Below are positions 1 through 7,115 of a DNA stretch of 64,000 bases, in pieces. How positions within the stretch are numbered: the first letter of the stretch is position 1; each line of letters opens with the position of its first letter. The position numbers were made by a program, and so were the translations under genes. Source of the DNA: Aliirhizobium smilacinae (GTDB lineage Bacteria > Pseudomonadota > Alphaproteobacteria > Rhizobiales > Rhizobiaceae); contig NZ_VDMN01000008.1 in the NCBI RefSeq assembly GCF_006335145.1, forward strand, positions 124,001-188,000, in the 5' to 3' direction. A model generated the notes under the pieces. The model was not told where the DNA came from. It was given only the letters and a program-made list of their open reading frames with translations, and did not search any database.

Positions 1-391
1 CATGCGCCATGACGCCGGCGACTTCTTCGTGAGTAAGCCGCTGTAGAAGACCGGTCGATGCGGCAACGGCCGAATTTTCGGGGTTACGGCCTGTCGCGAA
101 GGCATTCGGCTGGGGGTTGTCGTAGATATAGACTTTCGGCATCGGCAGACCGGCATTGGCCGACAGGTCGCGAATCATCCGATAGAATTCCGGTGCAGTG
201 CGCTCATCCACTTCCTGTGCATGATAGGCGCCGAGCACCATCTTGTCCGAATTCCAGTAGGAAAACAGGTTCATACCGGCTGCGATCACCAGTGCGATCA
301 TCATGCCGCCCTTGCCGCCGATCAGAAATCCGACACCCATGAACAGGGCAGTCATGAAGGCCAGAAGCATGGCGGTGCGCATCACATTCAT
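1..391 (-). CDS. htpX: Zinc metalloprotease HtpX, 5' part only
   Basis: HtpX is an inner-membrane M48 zinc protease that degrades misfolded membrane proteins under stress. The reverse strand reads MNVMRTAMLLAFMTALFMG and continues with a hydrophobic N-terminus of two membrane segments (about residues 5-50). A conserved stretch PKVYIYDNPQPNAFATGRNP follows near residue 90. The frame leaves the window at AGVMAHE, inside the HExxH zinc motif, so only about 130 residues are present. The start at 391 is chosen because GGAGAG (398-403) lies six bases upstream. An in-frame ATG at 397 touches that Shine-Dalgarno and is less likely. Family assignment is strong from the N-terminal pattern; the rest of the gene is not visible. 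Confidence 0.9.
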   Translation of the reverse strand, partial: MNVMRTAMLLAFMTALFMGVGFLIGGKGGMMIALVIAAGMNLFSYWNSDKMVLGAYHAQEVDERTAPEFYRMIRDLSANAGLPMPKVYIYDNPQPNAFATGRNPENSAVAASTGLLQRLTHEEVAGVMAH

Positions 392-525
392 CGTCATCTC
401 TCCGTTGCCGATTTCTCGCCTCGGCGATCTGAAACATCGTCGAGGGTTTTCTAGCGGTTGTGAACGCCTTATCATGTGGTCAATTCGACCTGAATTTTCA
501 ATAAACCTTGCGGTGATGCGAAAAC
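392..525. promoter_or_regulatory. Divergent promoter region between htpX and the sdhAF4-like gene
   Basis: This 134-base gap separates the leftward htpX from the rightward DUF1674 gene, so it must carry promoters for both strands. It is AT-richer near 480-510. I could not fix convincing -35/-10 boxes or a heat-shock promoter by eye. Confidence 0.4.
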
Positions 526-744
526 ATGCAAAGCGCGGACAACGACAACATGGAAAACATTTTCGAAGAAGGCGTCACGAAAAAGCCGCTTTCCCCAGCG
601 GCGCAGCGTGCCCTCAGAGAAGCGGAAGAGCGTCGTCAGGCAGAGGCCAAGGCCGCGATGCCGGAGGAATTCGGCGGCCGCGGCGGAGCAGATCCGGCTC
701 GTTTCGGTGATTGGGAAATCAACGGCCGCGCCATTGACTTCTGA
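526..744 (+). CDS. DUF1674 family protein, SdhAF4-like succinate dehydrogenase assembly factor
   Basis: This 72-residue protein has a charged, helical N-terminal half (about residues 15-48, rich in Ala, Glu and Arg). It ends in the family signature GRGGADPARFGDWEINGRAIDF, residues about 51-72. That C-terminal block defines DUF1674, the family of the mitochondrial assembly factor SDHAF4/Sdh8, which protects the flavinylated SdhA subunit. The bacterial role is inferred from that homology. The start at 526 gives a full-length protein; a second in-frame ATG at 550 is possible, and neither has a good Shine-Dalgarno. The gene stands alone, 45 bases before the next reading frame. Confidence 0.85.
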   Translation: MQSADNDNMENIFEEGVTKKPLSPAAQRALREAEERRQAEAKAAMPEEFGGRGGADPARFGDWEINGRAIDF

Positions 745-789
745 ACGATCGCCGCCGCGATAAGATAAAATTCCTATTGACTTCGATCG

Positions 790-1260
790 TTGATCGGAAT
801 TTATTCCTTTCATGATCAAACTGCTGTTACTGGTTGCGGGCATTGTATCGGGCTTTACTTTACAGCCAATGCGATGGCGCGCGATGAAATCTCCGGGCCG
901 GTTTCCGCCGAAATTATTCGGGTTGTCGATGGAGATACGCTTCTGGTCGAAGCCCAGCCTTGGCCGCAGCAGAAGATGGAGGTCTATGTCCGCGTTCGCG
1001 GCATCGATGCGCCGGAACTCAAGTCGAAATGTGAGGCCATACGGTCAGCCGGAATGGATGCTCGCCATGCACTCGAAACCCTGGCGGCACAATCGTCCCG
1101 AATTCAGCTCACGCGGATCTCCGGAGACAAGTATTTCGGCCGCATCGTCGCCGACGTGATCCTGTCCGACGGCAATAGCGTGGCGGACAGCCTGCTGCTC
1201 GCGGGCCTTGTTCGAACCTATGACGGCGGCCGCAAGCCGAGAGAGACTTGCGGCAGCTGA
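790..1260 (+). CDS. Thermonuclease (SNase-like) family protein, probably frameshifted in the signal peptide
   Basis: The mature part is a staphylococcal-nuclease-like OB fold. It shows VVDGDTL, then VRVRGIDAPEL with the catalytic Arg and Glu equivalents, then DKYFGRIVADV with the second catalytic Arg. The odd part is the start. The +1 frame opens with a weak TTG at 790 and encodes no signal peptide. ATG 812 in another frame encodes MIKLLLLVAGIVSGF, a typical export signal. The two frames join perfectly if one copy of a tandem TTTAC (854-863) is removed, giving a signal followed by TANAMARDE. So this copy is either a frameshifted, non-exported version, or translation starts at ATG 874. The gene ends 13 bases from the converging acsA. 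Confidence 0.7.
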   Translation: MIGIYSFHDQTAVTGCGHCIGLYFTANAMARDEISGPVSAEIIRVVDGDTLLVEAQPWPQQKMEVYVRVRGIDAPELKSKCEAIRSAGMDARHALETLAAQSSRIQLTRISGDKYFGRIVADVILSDGNSVADSLLLAGLVRTYDGGRKPRETCGS

Positions 1261-1273
1261 TTATGCGGAAAGG

Positions 1274-3229
1274 TCAGGCATGCACCTTGTTCTGCCGGTT
1301 GGCGATCAGGTCATCCACGACTGCGGGATCGGCAAGCGTCGACGTATCCCCGAGCGCGCCGAAATCATCCTCGGCAATCTTGCGCAGGATGCGCCGCATG
1401 ATCTTGCCTGACCGGGTTTTCGGCAGGCCCGGCGAGAACTGGATCTTGTCCGGTGCCGCAATCGGCCCGATCTCGTTGCGGACATGCTTGGTGAGTTCCT
1501 GCCGCAGCTCGTCGGTCCCGTCATTGCCAGCCATCAGCGTGACATAGCAGTATATGCCCTGACCCTTGATCCCATGCGGATATCCGACGACGGCCGCCTC
1601 CGAAACGAGGTGGTGCGAGACGAGTGCCGACTCCACCTCGGCTGTGCCGAGGCGGTGGCCGGATACGTTGAGCACGTCATCGACGCGACCGGTGATCCAG
1701 TAATACCCGTCCTCGTCGCGCCGGCAGCCGTCACCGGTGAAATATTTCCCCTTATAGGTGGAAAAATATGCCTGCACGAAACGGTCGTGGTCTCCATAAA
1801 GCGTCCGCATCTGCCCTGGCCAGCTATCGATGATGCACAGATTGCCGTCCGCCGCCCCTTCGAGAACATTGCCCTCGTTATCGACCAGCTGCGGTTTGAC
1901 ACCGAAAAATGGCTTTGTCGCCGATCCGGGTTTCAGATCGGTGACGCCGGGCAGCGGCGTGATCATGTGCCCACCGGTTTCAGTCTGCCACCACGTGTCC
2001 ACGATAGGGCAGCGCTTCTCGCCGACCACGTTGTAATACCACTCCCAGGCTTCGGGATTGATCGGCTCCCCGACCGTGCCGAGCAGACGAAGGCTCTCGC
2101 GCGAAGATCGCTTGACGAAATCGTCACCTGCCCCGATCAGCGAGCGGATTGCAGTCGGCGCCGTGTAAAATATGTTGACCTTGTGCTTGTCGACGATCTC
2201 CCAGAAACGTCCCTGATCCGGGAAGTTCGGCACGCCCTCAAACATCAGTGTCGTGGCGCAGTTGGCCAGCGGCCCGTAGACGAGATAGGAATGGCCGGTG
2301 ACCCAGCCGACATCGGCCGTGCACCAGTAGATATCACCGTCCTGATAATCGAATGTGTATTCATGCGTCATCGCCGCATAAACGAGATAACCACCGGTCG
2401 TGTGCAGCACACCCTTCGGCTTGCCGGTCGAGCCTGACGTGTAGAGGATGAACAGCGGATCTTCAGCCTTCATCTTCACCGGCTCACAATGGCCCTTCAC
2501 CGTCGCGATTTCCTGATGATACCAGATATCGCGACCCGGAGCCCAATTGGTCTTTCCGCCGGTACGACGGACGACCAGAACCTTGTTCACCGTCACATAT
2601 TGGCGAGCCGCGATATGGATCGCCTTGTCGGTATTTTCCTTGAGCGGCACCGGCTTGCCGCCACGCACGCCCTCGTCGCAGGTGATGACGAAGGTGGACT
2701 GGCAATCGACGATACGACCCGCCAGCGCTTCCGGCGAAAATCCGCCGAACACGACCGAATGCACCGCGCCGATGCGGGCGCAGGCGAGCATGGCATAGGC
2801 TGCTTCCGGGATCATCGGCATGTAGATGGTAACTCGATCGCCTTTCTTGACGCCATGCTTCTTCAGCACATTCGCCATCCGGCAGACCTGATCATAGAGC
2901 TGGTTATAGGTTATCTTCTTGTCGATATAGGGATTGTCACCCTCCCAGATAATCGCCGTCCGTTCTCCGTGTGTTTTCAGGTGACGGTCGATGCAATTGT
3001 AGGAGACATTCGTCAGCCCGTCTTCGAACCACTTGATCGAGACCCTGCCTTTGAAGGAGGTATTCTTGACCTTGGTATAGGGCCTGAACCAGTCGATACG
3101 CCGGCCGTGCTTGCCCCAGAACTTATCCGGATCCTCGACGCTCTCCTCGTACCATTTCTCGTATTTTTCCTTGTCGATGAGCGCCTTAGCCCTGGTGGAC
3201 TTGAGAACCGGATAGATTTTTTCGGACAT
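1274..3229 (-). CDS. acsA: Acetyl-CoA synthetase (AMP-forming)
   Basis: This cytoplasmic enzyme activates acetate to acetyl-CoA through acetyl-AMP. At 651 residues it has the full length of the family. Visible motifs are the adenylate-forming P-loop YTSGSTGKPKG (263-273), DVGWVTGHSYLVYGPL, WWQTETGG, and the C-terminal PKTRSGKIMRR. In the last of these, Lys609 is the residue that is reversibly acetylated in well-studied Acs enzymes. The start at 3229 has a strong GGAGGAG upstream. It is transcribed leftward from a promoter region shared with trcR. A paralogous acyl-CoA synthetase (PrpE) lies on the other side of trcR, so activation of short fatty acids is encoded twice within 5 kb. Confidence 0.97.
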   Translation of the reverse strand: MSEKIYPVLKSTRAKALIDKEKYEKWYEESVEDPDKFWGKHGRRIDWFRPYTKVKNTSFKGRVSIKWFEDGLTNVSYNCIDRHLKTHGERTAIIWEGDNPYIDKKITYNQLYDQVCRMANVLKKHGVKKGDRVTIYMPMIPEAAYAMLACARIGAVHSVVFGGFSPEALAGRIVDCQSTFVITCDEGVRGGKPVPLKENTDKAIHIAARQYVTVNKVLVVRRTGGKTNWAPGRDIWYHQEIATVKGHCEPVKMKAEDPLFILYTSGSTGKPKGVLHTTGGYLVYAAMTHEYTFDYQDGDIYWCTADVGWVTGHSYLVYGPLANCATTLMFEGVPNFPDQGRFWEIVDKHKVNIFYTAPTAIRSLIGAGDDFVKRSSRESLRLLGTVGEPINPEAWEWYYNVVGEKRCPIVDTWWQTETGGHMITPLPGVTDLKPGSATKPFFGVKPQLVDNEGNVLEGAADGNLCIIDSWPGQMRTLYGDHDRFVQAYFSTYKGKYFTGDGCRRDEDGYYWITGRVDDVLNVSGHRLGTAEVESALVSHHLVSEAAVVGYPHGIKGQGIYCYVTLMAGNDGTDELRQELTKHVRNEIGPIAAPDKIQFSPGLPKTRSGKIMRRILRKIAEDDFGALGDTSTLADPAVVDDLIANRQNKVHA

Positions 3230-3481
3230 GGAACTCCTCCCTCATTGGCATCGCCAACCTTGCTTTGGTCAACGGTGCGACATTTTGGCATTCATAACAA
3301 TTGGGGCGGGAGCGGCAATTAGACAAATGGCGGTGAAGGCCTGAAAGATGATCGACACGGATCGTGTTTCAGAGAATTGCAATTCTGTCCTAATTCGATT
3401 ATACGGCGATAAATTCCCGGAAATTGTGGTTGATACCCACGGCCCGCGACACCGGCGCGGACGGACAGAGGAACTATACCC
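3230..3481. promoter_or_regulatory. Divergent acsA/trcR control region
   Basis: This 252-base gap lies between two divergent genes. For trcR a plausible housekeeping promoter is TTGCAA at 3377-3382 with TATACG at 3400-3405, spacing 17. The acsA Shine-Dalgarno lies just inside the left border. I see no clear operator. Confidence 0.45.
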
Positions 3482-4192
3482 ATGGCTCAACAATTGCTTA
3501 TGCCGAAGGCCACCGCAGTATGGCTTGTCGACAATACGGCCCTTTCCTTCGACCAGATCGCGCAGTTCTGCAAACTGCATCCGCTCGAGGTGAAAGCGAT
3601 CGCCGATGGCGAAGCTGCCCAGGGTATCAAGGGCCTCGACCCGATCGCCACCGGTCAGTTGTCCCGCGATGAAATCGAACGCGGTGAAAAGGACATCAAT
3701 CACAAGCTGAAACTGTCCGAGCCGAAGGTTCGCGTTCCGGAATCGAAGCGCCGCGGCCCGCGCTACACGCCGGTTTCGAAGCGCCAGGATCGCCCGAACG
3801 CCATTCTCTGGCTGGTTCGCAACCATCCGGAACTCAAGGATGCCCAGATCTCGCGTCTCGTCGGCACCACCAAGTCGACGATCGAACAGATCCGCGAGCG
3901 CACCCACTGGAATGCCGCCAACCTGGCGCCGATGGATCCGGTAACACTCGGCCTTTGCTCGCAGATCGATCTCGACCTTGAAGTCGAAAAGGCTTCCAAG
4001 GGTCGTCCGCTGCCGACAGCCGCCGAACTCGGCGCTTCCCTGCAGCCGGCTTCCGAGACCGAAAACCTCGGCTTCGGCAATTATCGCAGCGAACGTGAGG
4101 AAGAGAAGGAAATCGACGCAGACGCCGTCTTTGCCAAGCTCTCTTCGCTCAAGTCGACTCGTACCGACGACGAGGAAGAAGATCGCTTCTGA
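3482..4192 (+). CDS. trcR: Cell-cycle transcriptional regulator TrcR (DUF1013)
   Basis: A 236-residue DUF1013 protein, found almost only in Alphaproteobacteria. The N-terminus (MAQQLLMPKATAVWLVDNT) and the central helix-turn-helix-like segment (LKDAQISRLVGTTKSTIEQIRER, about residues 118-141) match the family named TrcR, a regulator tied to the CtrA cell-cycle network. The C-terminal 60 residues are acidic and low in complexity. The gene is monocistronic: it has its own upstream promoter candidate and is followed by a clear hairpin terminator. Direct DNA binding is inferred from the family, not seen. It lies 16 kb from the proposed origin, among other cell-cycle genes. Confidence 0.9.
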   Translation: MAQQLLMPKATAVWLVDNTALSFDQIAQFCKLHPLEVKAIADGEAAQGIKGLDPIATGQLSRDEIERGEKDINHKLKLSEPKVRVPESKRRGPRYTPVSKRQDRPNAILWLVRNHPELKDAQISRLVGTTKSTIEQIRERTHWNAANLAPMDPVTLGLCSQIDLDLEVEKASKGRPLPTAAELGASLQPASETENLGFGNYRSEREEEKEIDADAVFAKLSSLKSTRTDDEEEDRF

Positions 4193-4212
4193 TCCTTCTC
4201 CGTATGAAATTA

Positions 4213-4250
4213 GAAAAGCCCTGGATCACCTCCGGGGCTTTTTTGTTTTT
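4213..4250 (+). terminator. Rho-independent terminator of trcR
   Basis: AAAAGCCC (4214-4221) pairs with GGGCTTTT (4235-4242) and is followed by a T-rich tract. It sits 21 bases after the trcR stop. The hairpin lies between convergent genes and may serve prpE too, although the T-run favours the plus strand. Confidence 0.85.
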
Positions 4251-4253
4251 GGC

Positions 4254-6188
4254 TCACTTGACCGGCGCTGCAACGGTCTTGTCTTCATGGGCAAAGCCGT
4301 TTTTCCATAACGTTTCCCGCACCACATCCAGCGTCGCTGGGTCCTCGATCGTCGCCGGCATGGTCCAGGGCATGTCGTCGGCAATCTTCTGCATCGTGCC
4401 ACGCAGTATCTTGCCGGAGCGTGTCTTGGGCAGCTTTGGGACAACCATGACGGTCTTGAAGGCGGCAACCGGTCCGATCTCGTCACGGACCATCCCAGCC
4501 ACCTCAGCGGCGATCTCAGACGTTTCCCGTGAAACATGGTTCTTCAATACGAGGAAGCCGCAAGGGATTTGGCCTTTGACGCGGTCCTTTACGCCGATCA
4601 CCGCACATTCGGCGACGTCCGGGTGTTTTGCGCAAACCTCTTCCATGGATCCGGTCGAAAGACGGTGCCCGGCGCAATTGATGATATCGTCCGTGCGCGC
4701 CATTACAAAAACGTAACCGTCATCATCGATGACACCGGCATCAGCCGTTTTGTAATAGCCGGGAAATTCGTCGAGGCAGCTTTCGCGAAACCGCGCATCG
4801 GCATTCCAGAAGCTGACAAGGCAACCGGGCGGCAAGGGCAGCCTGATCGCGATGTTTCCGAGCGTATGAGGCGGTACCGGCTTGCCGGCATCGTCAAGAA
4901 CGTCGACTGCATAACCCGGCATCGGCCGCGTCGGCGAACCATGCTTGAACGGCATCAGCCCCAGGCCAACGGTGTTCGCGGCAATCGGCCAACCGGTTTC
5001 CGTCTGCCACCAGTGATCGATCACCGGAACCTTCAACTTTTCTTCCGCCCATCTCAACGTCTCAGAGTCCGCCCGCTCGCCGGCTAGGAAAAGCGCGCGA
5101 AGGCCAAGAAGATCGTAATTCTCCACGAACTCGCCTTCGGGATCGTCACGCCGGATGGCGCGAAACGCCGTCGGCGCGGTGAACAGCACCTTCACGTCGT
5201 ATTCGGCAGCAACTCGCCAGAAGGTGCCGGCATCGGGTGTACCGACCGGCTTGCCTTCGAAAATAATGCTCGTATTGCCGTTCAGCAGCGGCGCGTAGAC
5301 GATGTAGGAATGCCCCACCACCCAGCCGATATCCGAGGCCGTCCAGAACACCTCGCCGGGCGCCATGCCGAAGATATTCGGCATGCTCCACTGTAGCGCC
5401 ACCATGTGCCCGCCATTGTCGCGCACCACGCCCTTGGGCTGTCCCGTCGTGCCGGACGTATAAAGGATGTAGAGCGGATCGGTCGCCTTGACCGGCACGC
5501 ATTCGATCTCGCGCCCGCGCGCCTTGTCCACCAGCTCTGTGAAGTCGAACTCACCGCGCTCCGGGTTTATCGCGGCATTGAGCTCCGGTCGCTGCAGGAT
5601 GAGGCAATGATCCGGTTTCGCCATTGCCAGCTCGATCGCCTTCTCAAGCAACGGCTTGTAGGCAACCACCCGGCCGGGCTCCAGTCCGCAGCTTGCCGAG
5701 ATGATCAGTTTCGCTTCCGAATCATTCAGTCTTGCCGCAAGCTCCTGCGCAGCAAATCCTCCGAAGACGACGGAATGCACGGCGCCGAGACGGGCGCAGG
5801 CGAGCATGGAAAATACCGCTTCCGGGACCATCGGCATGTAGATGACGACCCTGTCGCCCTTGCCGATGCCGAGATCGCGCAGCACCGCCGCAATCGCCTT
5901 AACCTCGGTCAGAACCTCGGCATAGGTGAACGACTTTTTCGCACCATTCATCACGCTGTCGTAGATGAAGGCCCTCTGTTCGCCCCGCCCTGCTGCGACA
6001 TGCCGGTCAAGGCAGTTGTAACAGGTATTGGTCTCACCGCCGACGAACCAACGGCCATAGACGCCCTGGCTTTGATCGAAGATCTTCTCCGGCTGCTTGA
6101 ACCAGTCGATCGCATCGGCCGCGTCTCGCCAGAACTCTTCGGGATTATTCTCCCATGCACGATAAACGTCGAAATAGCGGCTTTGCAT
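4254..6188 (-). CDS. prpE: Propionyl-CoA synthetase (acyl-CoA synthetase family)
   Basis: An AMP-forming acyl-CoA synthetase of about 644 residues. It resembles AcsA but with PrpE-type features: an N-terminal RYFDVYRAWENNPEEFW, YTSGTTGQPKG about residue 245, WWQTETGWP instead of WWQTETGG, and C-terminal PKTRSGKILRG with the modifiable lysine near 595. It should activate propionate (and related short acids) for the methylcitrate or methylmalonyl route. The ATG at 6188 has GGGAGG five bases upstream and is preferred to the GTG at 6194. A parS-like sequence (4522-4535) lies inside the 3' third and is read as VSRET. Substrate preference is inferred from sequence similarity only. Confidence 0.92.
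   Translation of the reverse strand: MQSRYFDVYRAWENNPEEFWRDAADAIDWFKQPEKIFDQSQGVYGRWFVGGETNTCYNCLDRHVAAGRGEQRAFIYDSVMNGAKKSFTYAEVLTEVKAIAAVLRDLGIGKGDRVVIYMPMVPEAVFSMLACARLGAVHSVVFGGFAAQELAARLNDSEAKLIISASCGLEPGRVVAYKPLLEKAIELAMAKPDHCLILQRPELNAAINPERGEFDFTELVDKARGREIECVPVKATDPLYILYTSGTTGQPKGVVRDNGGHMVALQWSMPNIFGMAPGEVFWTASDIGWVVGHSYIVYAPLLNGNTSIIFEGKPVGTPDAGTFWRVAAEYDVKVLFTAPTAFRAIRRDDPEGEFVENYDLLGLRALFLAGERADSETLRWAEEKLKVPVIDHWWQTETGWPIAANTVGLGLMPFKHGSPTRPMPGYAVDVLDDAGKPVPPHTLGNIAIRLPLPPGCLVSFWNADARFRESCLDEFPGYYKTADAGVIDDDGYVFVMARTDDIINCAGHRLSTGSMEEVCAKHPDVAECAVIGVKDRVKGQIPCGFLVLKNHVSRETSEIAAEVAGMVRDEIGPVAAFKTVMVVPKLPKTRSGKILRGTMQKIADDMPWTMPATIEDPATLDVVRETLWKNGFAHEDKTVAAPVK
4522..4535. other. 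parS-like site 1 (GTTTCCCGTGAAAC, one mismatch), inside prpE
   Basis: It matches the ParB-binding palindrome GTTTCACGTGAAAC at 13 of 14 positions. It is translated as Val-Ser-Arg-Glu-Thr in prpE. It lies about 15.7 kb left of the proposed origin. Confidence 0.65.
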
Positions 6189-6274
6189 ATGCACCTCCCG
6201 TTACATGAGCCTAGCCTGATAAACCCAATCTAGGCCGCGGAGGGAGTGCCGGAAAGCCCGACGAAGGAGTTAGA

Positions 6275-6934
6275 TCAGCGTGTGCCGAAAATGGCGGAAC
6301 CGACCCGGACGCTGGTTGCGCCGAACTCGACCGCCGTTTCGAAATCGCCGGACATGCCCATGGAGAGCTTTTCGACGCCGCATTGCTTGGCGAGTTTTTC
6401 AAGAAGTGCGAAATGCGGCCCCGGATTTTCGTCCGCGGGCGGAATGCACATCAGGCCTTCGATCGAAAGACCGAGTTCCTTGCGGCAGAGCTCCACGAAA
6501 GCTGCGGTTTCCTTCGGCTCGATACCGGCCTTTTGCGCTTCCAGCCCTGTATTGACCTGCACATAAAGCTTGGGCGATTTGCCCTGCCTCTTCATCTCCT
6601 CGGAGAGCGCGCGGGCGATTTTCTCCCGATCGACCGTTTCGATCACGTCAAACAGTGCAATCGCGTCGGCCGCCTTGTTGGATTGTAGCGGTCCGATCAG
6701 ATGCAATTCTATGTCCGAGGTCTCGGCCTTCAGTTCCGGCCATTTTCCCTGGCTCTCTTGCACCCGGTTTTCGCCAAACACACGCTGGCAGGCAGCGATG
6801 ACAGGGCGAATCGCATCGGCATCGAAGGTTTTGGAAACGGCAACGAGCGTCACGCTGCCCGCTGGACGCCCGGCATATTTCTCAGCCTTGGCAATCTTGC
6901 CCTTCACGTCCTGCAACCGCTCTTCGATATCCAT
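6275..6934 (-). CDS. YggS/PROSC family PLP-binding protein (PLP homeostasis)
   Basis: A single-domain alanine-racemase-like TIM barrel of about 219 residues that binds pyridoxal 5'-phosphate without known catalysis and buffers the PLP pool. The PLP-lysine motif VAVSKTFDADAIRPVI lies near residue 33. FGENRVQE, HLIGPLQSNK and the C-terminal phosphate-binding SMGMSGDFETAVEFGATSVRVGSAIFG follow. The start at 6934 is preferred because AAAAGG lies nine bases upstream; in-frame ATGs at 6943 and 6955 are less likely. It is transcribed away from leuS, so the 180-base gap to its right is divergent. Confidence 0.93.
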   Translation of the reverse strand: MDIEERLQDVKGKIAKAEKYAGRPAGSVTLVAVSKTFDADAIRPVIAACQRVFGENRVQESQGKWPELKAETSDIELHLIGPLQSNKAADAIALFDVIETVDREKIARALSEEMKRQGKSPKLYVQVNTGLEAQKAGIEPKETAAFVELCRKELGLSIEGLMCIPPADENPGPHFALLEKLAKQCGVEKLSMGMSGDFETAVEFGATSVRVGSAIFGTR

Positions 6935-7115
6935 CGCCCACATCCTTTTATGCATTTCTTGTGAGATCAGCGATTAAAGCCCATATGAGGCTCTGCCAAG
7001 GGCATTCGGCATCAAAGTTTGACACCCCGCAAGCCTCAAAAACTTGACGCTTGCGGCCATTCATGGTGAAGGTCTGCCCGACTCTTTTATCCTGATTTCC
7101 CGGAATATCATCCAG
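6935..7115. promoter_or_regulatory. Divergent region between the yggS-like gene and leuS
   Basis: A 181-base spacer between divergent genes. An open frame continues upstream of leuS from 7044, but its residues do not resemble LeuRS, so I treat 7044-7115 as leader. No operator is recognisable. Confidence 0.4.
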
